Made by a program: the position numbers and the translations under genes
Source of the DNA: CAYVJW01 sp964451885
GTDB lineage: Bacteria > Patescibacteriota > Gracilibacteria > UBA4473
Direction: 5' to 3'
NCBI GenBank assembly: GCA_964451885.1
Contig: CAYVJW010000021.1
Coordinates: 1-18,791, forward strand
DNA: 18,791 nt
The notes under the pieces: model-generated
Told to the model about the DNA's origin: nothing
The model's input: the letters and a program-made list of their open reading frames with translations, nothing else
Database searches by the model: none
Shown here: positions 1-7,000 of the stretch, piece by piece
Layout of the letters: each line of letters starts with the position of its first letter
How positions within the stretch are numbered: position 1 is the stretch's first letter

Positions 1-82
1 TATATTTTTATCAGTTTACTTCTCAACACATCACATCAAAATGGAACTTTGCCGTGGGGGATTTTTTTAATATCCGGTTGGA

Positions 83-111
83 TTGCTTTCCAAGCGATGT
101 TCTGCTATAAT
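83..111 (+). promoter_or_regulatory. sigma70-like promoter for the first operon
   Basis: A -35 box TTGCTT (83-88), a 17-bp spacer and a perfect -10 box TATAAT (106-111) lie 19 bp before the ATG at 131, so the leader would be only about a dozen nucleotides. No Shine-Dalgarno sequence is present in that leader. I see no gene in positions 1-82. The same -35 word TTGCTT recurs at the promoters near 14296 and 18565. Confidence 0.75.
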
Positions 112-130
112 AAGCTGATTATTTTTAAAA

Positions 131-1600
131 ATGAAAAAATCAGATCAAGGTCAAGGTTTTCGCACAGATGAAGAGGCTGAAAAAGGTCCAGGATCAGGGG
201 CCGCTTATGAGGTGGAAGATACGGAGGCAGAATTAGAGGAATTAAAAGAAGAGACAATAAAGACGGAAAGAGTACGGGAGAAAAAAGAAAAAGAACCAAA
301 AAGGCCAAAACAAAGTCCCGTAGGCTCCGAAATGGCGGATTGGAGTCTGGCAAGGCTTATGGGAAAGCAAGAACGTTTAACTTTATCTCGCACAATTGGG
401 ATTGTAGGAGACGAAGAAAAATTAAAACAAAAATTAGATTCATTAGAAAAAGCTAAAGAATCGCTTAGTTTTGTGAAAGGAGGAAGTTCAGATTCAGAAG
501 GTCTAATGGAAGTTTTTGAGGATACAATTGAAGATTTTGGAGAGATTGATGAAAATGGAAATTTTCGGGCAAAGAAATTAAATTTTGAAAATGTAAAAGA
601 AGTAATGGCTGATAGTTGGGAAGCTACACGTGGGGAATTTTTTCTGTTTCGTCCATTTTTGTTTTTGAAGAATATGTTTGTCAATGGAACAAAATGGCGA
701 ATGGTTAAAAAATACGAATCAGAAATTAATCTGTATAATAAAGGAAAGGAAATAGGAGGCAAGACAAAGGAAAAAATCACAGATTTCGCGCATCAAGCAA
801 AAAAAGTAAAAAGAACTATGGCGGAAAATCCGGCTGCCAGAGAATCACTTAGAATATTAAATTTGAGAAGAAGATATAAAAGACAGATGCATGACCTTTT
901 AGAAAGGAAAGCCCAGAGAAAAATTTCTCCCAAAAAATTTGCAGAGAGCATAAAAACGCTTACGGGAAAAATTACAAATGAAGGTCTTGAAAACGGCAAG
1001 ATGGATTTTTTGAAACAAGTAAAACAAAGAAAATTTCCCGGTTTAACTATCAAGACTACGGGCAAACTTGTAGCAATAGAGATTCTATCCCGAGGAATTT
1101 TGGAAGGAATTCAACAAGGAAGATTTGGTGCTTTTACGGAAACTATTTCTGATTCAAGTACCTGGCTGGAAGCAATTCCTCTTTATGGGACTTGGCAAAG
1201 TTTTAAAAGGTTAGATGCTGATATAGACGAGCCTGCCTGGACCAAGTGGCTGGATTTAGGCGTAAATGTAGTTAGTGATGGGATTCTTATAGGAGGAGTT
1301 GTAACCAGTCTTTTTACAGGAGGAACTTCGTTGGCGGGAGCCACAATAGCAAAGACAGCTACAAAAACAGCATTAAAAAGATTTTTAACAAGACGTGGGC
1401 TTAAACAAATGGTGAAAAGTACAGCGAAAGGAACTCTCAGAATTGGAAAAGAAGCAACTTTATCAGCAGGGAAGTGGTCAGCTATTTCATTTGCGGCACA
1501 AAAATCATTTGAAAAGCTTTTCCCGGATGGCGTTATTGAACGTATAGCAGTTAAAGCTCTTTCTCCTCAGCAACAGAGATTAGTATCTATGGTTAAATAA
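131..1600 (+). CDS. hypothetical charged protein with a C-terminal hydrophobic region
   Basis: I do not recognise this 489-residue protein. The first ~70 residues are low-complexity and very rich in Glu and Lys, which suggests a disordered or coiled region. A short hydrophobic patch (FFLFRPFLFLKNMFV) lies near residue 172. The middle (about 185-320) is strongly basic. Near residues 377-410 there is a glycine/valine/isoleucine-rich hydrophobic stretch that could be one membrane helix or hairpin, again followed by basic sequence. The ATG at 131 follows a strong promoter and has no Shine-Dalgarno site. The stop codon overlaps the start of the P-type ATPase in TAATG, so the two are probably co-transcribed and translationally coupled. 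This makes an accessory role at the membrane possible, but that is inference only. G+C is clearly lower than in the ATPase that follows. Confidence 0.8.
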   Translation: MKKSDQGQGFRTDEEAEKGPGSGAAYEVEDTEAELEELKEETIKTERVREKKEKEPKRPKQSPVGSEMADWSLARLMGKQERLTLSRTIGIVGDEEKLKQKLDSLEKAKESLSFVKGGSSDSEGLMEVFEDTIEDFGEIDENGNFRAKKLNFENVKEVMADSWEATRGEFFLFRPFLFLKNMFVNGTKWRMVKKYESEINLYNKGKEIGGKTKEKITDFAHQAKKVKRTMAENPAARESLRILNLRRRYKRQMHDLLERKAQRKISPKKFAESIKTLTGKITNEGLENGKMDFLKQVKQRKFPGLTIKTTGKLVAIEILSRGILEGIQQGRFGAFTETISDSSTWLEAIPLYGTWQSFKRLDADIDEPAWTKWLDLGVNVVSDGILIGGVVTSLFTGGTSLAGATIAKTATKTALKRFLTRRGLKQMVKSTAKGTLRIGKEATLSAGKWSAISFAAQKSFEKLFPDGVIERIAVKALSPQQQRLVSMVK

Positions 1601-4329
1601 TGACCGGTCTCACCAATAAAAAAGCAAAAAAATTACTCCAAAAGTTTGGCCGAAATATACTCGAAGCCAGACCGGGGACGCCGTGGTGGGAAATTTTGGG
1701 GCGGCAGTTTTCGGACTTGATGGTATTGATCCTGGTGGCGGCCGCGGGGATTTCTTATGGATTGGGGGAGGAAGTAGATTCGATCGTAATCATTGGGATA
1801 GTAATATTAAACGCCGGGATAGGATTTTCCCAGGAATACCGGACAGAAAAAATCCTCCAGGCGCTTAGGAAAATGATCCGCCCGGAAATCACCGTGATCC
1901 GGGACGGAGAAGAAAAACTGATTCAAACGGCTTTACTTGTACCAGGTGACTGGGTAGTTCTTCGTGAGGGGGATAAGATACCCGCTGACGGGATGCTGAA
2001 AGAAGCCCATGTTTTCCGGGCCAATGAATCCGCTCTCACTGGGGAAAGCGTGCCAGTGGATAAGTTCAAGGAAGAAGAGGTATTTATGGGAACATCCGTA
2101 GTACACGGATCGGGAATTATGGAAGTAGTGAAAACCGGCATGCGGACAAAGTTTGGAGAGATCGCCCGTCTCGCCACGGAAACCGAAGATCAGCCTTCCC
2201 CCCTTCAAAAAGAACTGAAACATATCGGAATCTTTGTGACAAAGATTACAGGGGTCCTCTGTCTTTTTCTTTTCGGAGTCGGAATCTGGAGAGGCTCGGA
2301 AATACTCGAAAGCCTGCTTTTTTCAGTTTCCGTAGCCATTGCGGCAGTACCGGAAGGGCTCCCCACGACCATTACCGTAGCCCTGGCTTTGGGAGCGACC
2401 GTATTAACCCGAAGAAAAGCCGTAGTTAAAAGGCTTTCCTCAGTTGAAACCCTCGGAGCCGTAACGACAATCTGCTCAGACAAAACCGGAACCCTCACCC
2501 GCAACGAAATGATGGTGAAGGAAATTTATCTGGCAGATAGGTCTATTTTTCGAGTATCCGGCACAGGATATTCTCCGCACGCGGGAGAGATAACCTTCCT
2601 GGGAGGCCCCCCACAGACCAAAGAAAATAAAGCGTTGCTCCATGATCTACTGGAAATAGGCTGGAAATGCAATGATTCAAAGTTAGTGAGAAAACACGGT
2701 AAATATACGGTACTCGGCGATCCGACAGAAGGAGCGCTTTTGACTTTGGTGAGAAAATACCAGTTTTCACGAGAAGCGGCAGAAGATGAGTTTCCGTTCC
2801 TCAGCGGCGAAGTAGAGGAAATATTTCCTTTTGATTCCAACAGAAAAATGATGTCCGTAATCTCGGAAAAGGAAGTACTGGTAAAAGGCTCCCCCGACCA
2901 CGTGCTGGAAAGATGCAAATACTGGACAGACGGAAAAAGGACTTACCCAATGACACCGCAAAAAATAAAAAAAATCCGCGCTCATTACAAACGCATGGCC
3001 AATAACGCATTAAGAGTATTAGCATTCGCCAAAAAACGAAGTTCTCAATTCTCCCCCCCCGGTGTGGGGGGAGATGTCCAAGTAAATAATTCCCCCCCCC
3101 CGGTGTGGGGGGAGATGTCCAAGCGAAGCGAGGACAGAGGGGGGCTGAATACAGCCGAAAACTACGAACAAAACTTAACCTTCATCGGCCTGACCGGTAT
3201 GCTCGACCCCCCTCGTGAAGAAGTTCGCGAATCAGTAGAAAACTGCAAGACAGCGGGACTCAGAATTATAGTCATCACCGGAGATTATGGAGCTACAGCT
3301 GAGGCTATCTCTAAAGATCTGGGGATTATGAAAGAAGAGGATAATAATTGTTCATTCACCGGTGATCAGGTAGAAAAAATGACAGACTCTCAGCTTAAAA
3401 AAATACTCACAGACAGAACCCGTCCTCTGATCTTTGCCAGAAGTCTCCCGCCCCAGAAAATGAGAATCGTTTCCCTGCTTCAGGAGCAAGGGGAAATCGT
3501 TGCGATGACGGGGGATGGAGTAAATGATGCTCCCGCACTCAAGAAAGCAGACATCGGCGTAGCCATGGGGATTACCGGAACCGAAGTGTCCAAGGAAGCC
3601 GCCACCATGGTGCTTACTAATGATTCTTTTTCCTCTATCGTGACAGCCATAGAGGAGGGGAGGCGGATTTATGAGAATTTGAAGAAATTCGTCTGGTTTA
3701 TTTTCTCCTGTAATATTGGGGAGCTAGTAGTGGTTTTTTCCGCAATATTGTTTCAGTTTCCGCTTCCGCTGACGGCCGTACTAATACTCTGTGTGGATCT
3801 GGGTACTGACATCTTGCCAGCCATTGCCCTGGGTGTTGATCCGGCGGAAAAAGGAGTCATGAAAAAACCGCCCCGTGATCCGAAATCAAAAGTCTTGAAC
3901 AAAAAATTTGTTCATGATTTCCTGGTGATTGGATTTGTTATCGGGGCTACTGTAACAGGAGCTTTCCTATGGACGATAACAAATGACGGATGGAACTGGG
4001 GAATGCCGACGGATGGACGATATTTCCACGCAATGACCGTAGCATTTACAGCGCTTGTTTTTGTTCAGCTGATAAATGCTTTTTCTTCCCGAAGTTACTC
4101 ACAATCCGTTTTCACGCAAAACCCGTTTTCAAACGGCTTTTTAGTGATAGCTATTATAACTTCCGTTTTGCTGGTACTACTAATGATCTATATCCCTGCC
4201 TTCAACCAAATACTAAAAACCGCTCCGCTGAGTTGGTATGACTGGGGAGTGGTGGCGGTGGCGTCAATAGTACCGTTATTTGTTGTAGAGGGGAGGAAGA
4301 TGGTCATTAGAATTAATAATTACGAATGA
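1600..4329 (+). CDS. P-type cation-transporting ATPase (type II)
   Basis: This 909-residue integral membrane pump uses ATP to move cations across the cytoplasmic membrane. Visible landmarks are the N-terminal cation-ATPase domain, TGES in the actuator domain (147-150), PEGLPTT in helix M4 (251-257), the phosphorylation motif DKTGT with D294, KGSPDHVLERC in the nucleotide-binding domain, TGD, and TGDGVNDAP near 636-644. Helix M6 reads DLGTDILPAIALG and is followed by an acidic then basic tail. This resembles the Na,K/H,K-type (IIC) pattern more than the SERCA pattern, so the ion cannot be named safely; Ca2+, Na+ or H+ are all possible. The start ATG overlaps the stop of the upstream gene by one base. 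About 35 residues (near 484-517), just before the conserved LTFIGLTGMLDPPR segment, come from a palindromic repeat inserted at the end of the nucleotide-binding domain. The frame stays open, so the protein may be functional. Confidence 0.93.
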   Translation: MTGLTNKKAKKLLQKFGRNILEARPGTPWWEILGRQFSDLMVLILVAAAGISYGLGEEVDSIVIIGIVILNAGIGFSQEYRTEKILQALRKMIRPEITVIRDGEEKLIQTALLVPGDWVVLREGDKIPADGMLKEAHVFRANESALTGESVPVDKFKEEEVFMGTSVVHGSGIMEVVKTGMRTKFGEIARLATETEDQPSPLQKELKHIGIFVTKITGVLCLFLFGVGIWRGSEILESLLFSVSVAIAAVPEGLPTTITVALALGATVLTRRKAVVKRLSSVETLGAVTTICSDKTGTLTRNEMMVKEIYLADRSIFRVSGTGYSPHAGEITFLGGPPQTKENKALLHDLLEIGWKCNDSKLVRKHGKYTVLGDPTEGALLTLVRKYQFSREAAEDEFPFLSGEVEEIFPFDSNRKMMSVISEKEVLVKGSPDHVLERCKYWTDGKRTYPMTPQKIKKIRAHYKRMANNALRVLAFAKKRSSQFSPPGVGGDVQVNNSPPPVWGEMSKRSEDRGGLNTAENYEQNLTFIGLTGMLDPPREEVRESVENCKTAGLRIIVITGDYGATAEAISKDLGIMKEEDNNCSFTGDQVEKMTDSQLKKILTDRTRPLIFARSLPPQKMRIVSLLQEQGEIVAMTGDGVNDAPALKKADIGVAMGITGTEVSKEAATMVLTNDSFSSIVTAIEEGRRIYENLKKFVWFIFSCNIGELVVVFSAILFQFPLPLTAVLILCVDLGTDILPAIALGVDPAEKGVMKKPPRDPKSKVLNKKFVHDFLVIGFVIGATVTGAFLWTITNDGWNWGMPTDGRYFHAMTVAFTALVFVQLINAFSSRSYSQSVFTQNPFSNGFLVIAIITSVLLVLLMIYIPAFNQILKTAPLSWYDWGVVAVASIVPLFVVEGRKMVIRINNYE
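3051..3146 (+). repeat. REP-like palindromic repeat, one partial and one full copy, inside the ATPase gene
   Basis: Two copies of C(8-10)GGTGTGGGGGGAGATGTCCAAG lie at 3053-3082 and 3092-3122, offset by 41 bp, so they are read in different frames (SPPGVGGDVQ, then PPPVWGEMSKRSEDRGG). Only the second copy continues into the distal half. In that half GTCC-aa-GC-gaa-GC-ga-GGAC forms a hairpin at 3117-3135, and the leading C run can pair with a terminal G run (3139-3144). Short palindromes of this shape are characteristic of REP-type elements. The element is open in the ATPase frame and adds about 35 residues. Confidence 0.8.
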
Positions 4330-4382
4330 AGAAATATTAGAATTCCGTGGTTGGAGTAGCAGGTAGTTGGGGGGGGTATTAT

Positions 4383-4412
4383 TTCCTTGCGACTTGCTCC
4401 TTATCTCTTGCT
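4383..4412 (-). repeat. post-gene short repeat (GCAAGGAGCAAGTGGCAAGG family)
   Basis: On the minus strand the sequence AGCAAGAGATAAGGAGCAAG continuing to TCGCAAGGAA overlaps the last codons and stop (TAA) of ridA. It is one of five degenerate copies in this window. All are oriented with, and located at or after, the 3' end of a gene. Confidence 0.6.
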
Positions 4413-4778
4413 GCATGCAATTACCTCTATCTCAATCCTCGCCCCCATCGGCAGCTTTGAAACCTCTACAGTAGAACGTGCAGGCTTATGATCCCCAAAA
4501 AATTCGCCATAAATTGCATTCACCACTGCAAAATCAGAAATATCATCCAAAAAAATAGTCGTTTTAATCACATTTTCTTTAGTAAGATTTTGAGATGAAA
4601 GTAGCGCTTCAATATTTTTAAGCACTTGTTTTGTCTGGGACTTGATATCCTCTCCCGAAAACTCTCCTTCAATAGTCAAAGGGATTTGACCGGAAAAAAA
4701 GAAAAAACCGTTAGCTTCGAGACCTTGGGAGTAGGGACCGATAGCTGATGGTGCGTATTTTGTACTAATGATTTTCAT
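4401..4778 (-). CDS. ridA: RidA family enamine/imine deaminase
   Basis: RidA/YjgF/YER057c proteins are small trimeric enzymes that hydrolyse reactive enamine and imine intermediates, such as those from PLP-dependent dehydratases, protecting other enzymes in the cytoplasm. The N-terminal STKYAPSAIGPYSQG and the central FFFSGQIPL follow the family pattern, and the C-terminal region has ARSTVEVSKLPMGARIEIEV with the conserved arginine that binds the substrate carboxylate. I chose the ATG at 4778, which gives 125 residues, the normal family length. The frame is open back to 4829, but those extra 17 residues have no family counterpart. A promoter-like pair (TTGACG 4813-4808, TAAACT 4791-4786) would also start transcription almost exactly at 4778, giving a nearly leaderless mRNA. 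The gene is divergent from rpmE2 and convergent with the ATPase. Its last codons lie in a dispersed repeat. Confidence 0.93.
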   Translation of the reverse strand: MKIISTKYAPSAIGPYSQGLEANGFFFFSGQIPLTIEGEFSGEDIKSQTKQVLKNIEALLSSQNLTKENVIKTTIFLDDISDFAVVNAIYGEFFGDHKPARSTVEVSKLPMGARIEIEVIACSKR

Positions 4779-4785
4779 AGCCAGA

Positions 4786-4813
4786 AGTTTATATTTTGCC
4801 ATTTGCCCGTCAA
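4786..4813 (-). promoter_or_regulatory. probable ridA promoter
   Basis: On the minus strand, TTGACG (4813-4808), a 16-bp spacer and TAAACT (4791-4786) would place the start of transcription at about 4779-4780, next to the ATG at 4778. The octamer CGTCAACT occurs twice (from 4808 and from 4824), so a second -35-like word or a protein-binding repeat is present in the short divergent region. Confidence 0.45.
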
Positions 4814-4836
4814 CTCGTTTTCTCGTCAACTTTCCC

Positions 4837-4864
4837 TTGACTTATATACCGAAAAACGTAGAAT
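4837..4864 (+). promoter_or_regulatory. probable rpmE2 promoter
   Basis: TTGACT (4837-4842), a 16-bp spacer and TAGAAT (4859-4864) precede the L31 start at 4894 and predict a leader of roughly 22 nt. No Shine-Dalgarno site is visible. This is the likely promoter for the plus-strand housekeeping run that follows, because the downstream gaps are short and lack terminators. Confidence 0.5.
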
Positions 4865-4893
4865 CCATCGGTCTTAATTACCCTTAGATAAAA

Positions 4894-5184
4894 ATGAAAA
4901 CAGGAATCCATCCTCAAATGAACCCGGTTATTTTTCGTGACGCTTCAGCGAAAAAAGACTTTTTTATGTACTCTGCCATGACGAGTGACCTGAAAGAAAA
5001 AATTAAAGGAGTCGAGTACTATGTAATTCGATTGGATATTTCGAGCGCCTCTCATCCCTTCTTTACCGGAAAACAAAGCTTGATCGATACCTCCGGGCGG
5101 GTAGAGAAGTTCGAAGCAAGGATGGCAAAAGCAAGGAGCAAGTCGCATGGTAAGGAACAAGAAGAAAGTAATGATAAAAAATAA
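4894..5184 (+). CDS. rpmE2: 50S ribosomal protein L31, type B
   Basis: The 96-residue product matches bL31: MKTGIHPQMNPVIFRD at the N-terminus, then ISSASHPFFTGKQ and IDTSGRVEKFEARM. The CxxC zinc ligands of the type A form are absent, so this is the cysteine-free type B paralogue, which in other bacteria replaces the zinc form when zinc is scarce. Here it may be the only L31, since nothing in the window suggests a second one. The protein sits on the large subunit near the central protuberance and bridges to the small subunit. The last ~20 residues (lysine, serine and glutamate rich) go beyond the usual family end and are encoded by a copy of the dispersed CAAGGAGCAAG-type repeat. There is no Shine-Dalgarno site before the ATG. 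Confidence 0.93.
   Translation: MKTGIHPQMNPVIFRDASAKKDFFMYSAMTSDLKEKIKGVEYYVIRLDISSASHPFFTGKQSLIDTSGRVEKFEARMAKARSKSHGKEQEESNDKK
5116..5164 (+). repeat. dispersed short repeat inside the 3' end of rpmE2
   Basis: AAAGCAAGGAGCAAGTCGCA followed by TGGTAAGGAACAAG matches the units found after the stops of ridA, rpmF and rnc. Here the repeat is translated and forms the basic C-terminal tail of L31. Confidence 0.6.
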
Positions 5185-5202
5185 CCATTTAACCATTTTT
5201 TC

Positions 5203-6135
5203 ATGCCAAAAGAAAAATCAAAAATTACCCACCCTATTACCTTCCAAGACTGGAAAAATCTGTTTAACGCCACTTTTGTAGCTTTCCCCGATGTCTGGTG
5301 GAGAGTCGCGGTGATAAGTATTTCCGCGCTTTTGATAATGTTTTTTGGCATAATAATTTTAGGGTTAATCGCCTTTTTTTCATTTGGCGGATTTGAAGGA
5401 ATACAAAATATATACGCAAATTTTATGATGGGAGGTAGTCTGGATATTCCGGTTATGTTTGGGCTCGGTGCTTTAGTCTTAATTCTGGCCATTTGGCTGA
5501 TTGTTTTTAGCATTGCCGGAAAAATCGGGAATTTTCTGATAGTGAAGGGATATATAAACAAACATTTGGGAAATCCGTTTAAAATCTTTTTCCGAGAAAC
5601 GTGGCATTATTTTTGGAGATATGTGTGGTTGGGAATTCGGGTTGTATGGTATGTTGCCTGGCCGGTATTGCTCGTAATGCTTTTCAGTGGATTGATCGGG
5701 GCATTTTTGAATGGAGAAGCCGGCGGCGTAGGGCAAACGATTTTAGATATTGTTGTGACAATCGCTTTTGTAGGCGTATTCTTATTGGCAATTATGAGAG
5801 GGGTCCAATGCTTTTTTGCTCAAGCCACATTGGTGCATTTTGACAAGAGTACGATAAAAACATTCCCTTCAGCAATAAATCTTGTGGTCGGAAATTGGTG
5901 GAGAGTATGTTTTTCCCTTTTAGGTTTTTTCGTTCTCGTGAGTATTGTTCGATTCTTTTTTTTCATCCCAGAAATTTTAATGAGCTACAACATAGTTGAC
6001 ACCAGCGAAACAGTGGCAGATATTTTTGCATTTATTGATTTTTGCTTTTCCTTCTTTATACTAGCGCCCCTGCTTATTACTTTCGTGTACATGCTTATGG
6101 TGCATTTGGCAAAAACAAAAAAAATAACTCCTTAA
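5203..6135 (+). CDS. hypothetical integral membrane protein, six helices
   Basis: I do not recognise a named family with confidence. The 310-residue protein has a short soluble N-terminus (HPITFQDWKNLFNATFVAFP) and about six long hydrophobic segments, near residues 38-60, 85-112, 145-174, 185-206, 236-262 and 275-304. It ends in a short basic tail (AKTKKITP), which suggests a cytoplasmic C-terminus. The layout resembles the membrane domain of glycerophosphodiesterase-like and related uncharacterised six-helix bacterial membrane proteins, but no catalytic motif is visible. It lies 18 bp after rpmE2 and 52 bp before rpmF in the same direction, so it is probably co-transcribed with them. The ATG is preceded by an AT-rich repeat rather than a Shine-Dalgarno site. 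Confidence 0.8.
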   Translation: MPKEKSKITHPITFQDWKNLFNATFVAFPDVWWRVAVISISALLIMFFGIIILGLIAFFSFGGFEGIQNIYANFMMGGSLDIPVMFGLGALVLILAIWLIVFSIAGKIGNFLIVKGYINKHLGNPFKIFFRETWHYFWRYVWLGIRVVWYVAWPVLLVMLFSGLIGAFLNGEAGGVGQTILDIVVTIAFVGVFLLAIMRGVQCFFAQATLVHFDKSTIKTFPSAINLVVGNWWRVCFSLLGFFVLVSIVRFFFFIPEILMSYNIVDTSETVADIFAFIDFCFSFFILAPLLITFVYMLMVHLAKTKKITP

Positions 6136-6187
6136 AAAAAATCCTTTGATTGATAATTCTTAATTGAAAATTGATAATTGAATTCCC

Positions 6188-6433
6188 ATGCCCAAAAAAC
6201 CAACGCCCTCCAAAAAACAAGCCGTATCCTCCACCCGTTCGAGATACGGTGCTTATGTAAGGAAAAAAAGAATAAAGCTTGATAACGCAGTAGCACTAGA
6301 TAAGTGCCAAAACTGCGGCGAAAAAAAACGTCGCCATTATGCATGCCAGGAATGCGGCATGTACCGGGGAAAACAGATTTTTGAACCGAAGCAAAAAGTG
6401 GCTCCTGAGCCGATTCAGGAGATACAAGCGTGA
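6188..6433 (+). CDS. rpmF: 50S ribosomal protein L32
   Basis: The 81-residue basic protein starts MPKKPTPSKKQAVSSTRSRY, the typical bL32 opening, and carries the zinc ribbon CQNCGEKKRRHYACQEC, with two CxxC pairs near residues 38-54. This fits the zinc-binding form of L32, a large-subunit protein near the peptidyl-transferase region. The tail after MYRGKQIF (about 15 residues) is somewhat longer than in many homologues. There is no Shine-Dalgarno site, and the 52-bp upstream gap is a run of ATTGATAATT-like words. L32 keeps its zinc ligands while the neighbouring L31 has lost them. Confidence 0.95.
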   Translation: MPKKPTPSKKQAVSSTRSRYGAYVRKKRIKLDNAVALDKCQNCGEKKRRHYACQECGMYRGKQIFEPKQKVAPEPIQEIQA

Positions 6434-6467
6434 CAAGGTGCAAGTAACAAGGAGTAAGTGGCCAAGG
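6434..6467 (+). repeat. post-gene short repeat after rpmF
   Basis: Directly after the TGA of rpmF the sequence reads ACAAGGTGCAAGTAACAAGG and then AGTAAGTGGCCAAGG, a copy of the dispersed GCAAGGAGCAAGTGGCAAGG family. The remaining gap to nusB is AT-rich (TTAGATGTTAGATTTTAG-like). Confidence 0.6.
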
Positions 6468-6531
6468 TAAATAATTAGATGTTAGATTTTAGTTTTTTGA
6501 TAATGAATAATTAGCTGTTTAACAATAATTG

Positions 6532-6969
6532 ATGGAAAAAGATAACAACATCATAGATAAAAAAGCTCGCCATGAGAGCAGGGTTATAGCAACAAAAACT
6601 TTATTTGCTTTTCTTGAGAGAGACCAGAAAGTGGCTTTAAAAAAATGTTTTTCGCATGTTCTGAAAGACATTGAAAACCGGAAGTCGGATGAGTATGCCA
6701 AGAAACTTTTAAATGCTGTTGAAGAAAATCTGGGAAAAATAAAACTGATTATCAGATCCTTTGCTTCTGAGTTTTCCTTTGATAAGATAGCCCCGATAAA
6801 CCGCTCTGTGTTGATCCTGGGGATTGCGGAAATGAAATATTTTGACACGCCACCCATCGTCGTAATCAACGAATACATTGAATTGGCAAAACAATTTGGA
6901 GAACTGAAATCAGCATCTTTTGTAAACGCAGTTCTCGACTCATATCGAAAAAACATGGAAAAAGAATAA
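6532..6969 (+). CDS. nusB: transcription antitermination factor NusB
   Basis: NusB binds boxA RNA together with ribosomal protein S10 (NusE) and helps RNA polymerase read through rRNA operons. The 145-residue product has the all-helical NusB pattern: RHESRVIATKTLFAFLE at the N-terminus, KIAPINRSVLILGIAEM in the centre, and the signature TPPIVVINEYIELAKQFGELKSASFVNAVLD near the C-terminus. I prefer the ATG at 6532 over the in-frame TTG immediately before it. No Shine-Dalgarno site is present. It lies 31 bp before rnc. The nusB-rnc pairing is sensible, since both act on rRNA production. Confidence 0.94.
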   Translation: MEKDNNIIDKKARHESRVIATKTLFAFLERDQKVALKKCFSHVLKDIENRKSDEYAKKLLNAVEENLGKIKLIIRSFASEFSFDKIAPINRSVLILGIAEMKYFDTPPIVVINEYIELAKQFGELKSASFVNAVLDSYRKNMEKE

Positions 6970-7000
6970 ATAACCATTCAACAATTTAATTATTTAATTT

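Noticed and set aside
205..780. Minus-strand frame of 191 codons opposite the first gene
   Set aside because: It is Ser/Phe-rich as expected from the complement of a Lys/Glu-rich gene, and it has no promoter.
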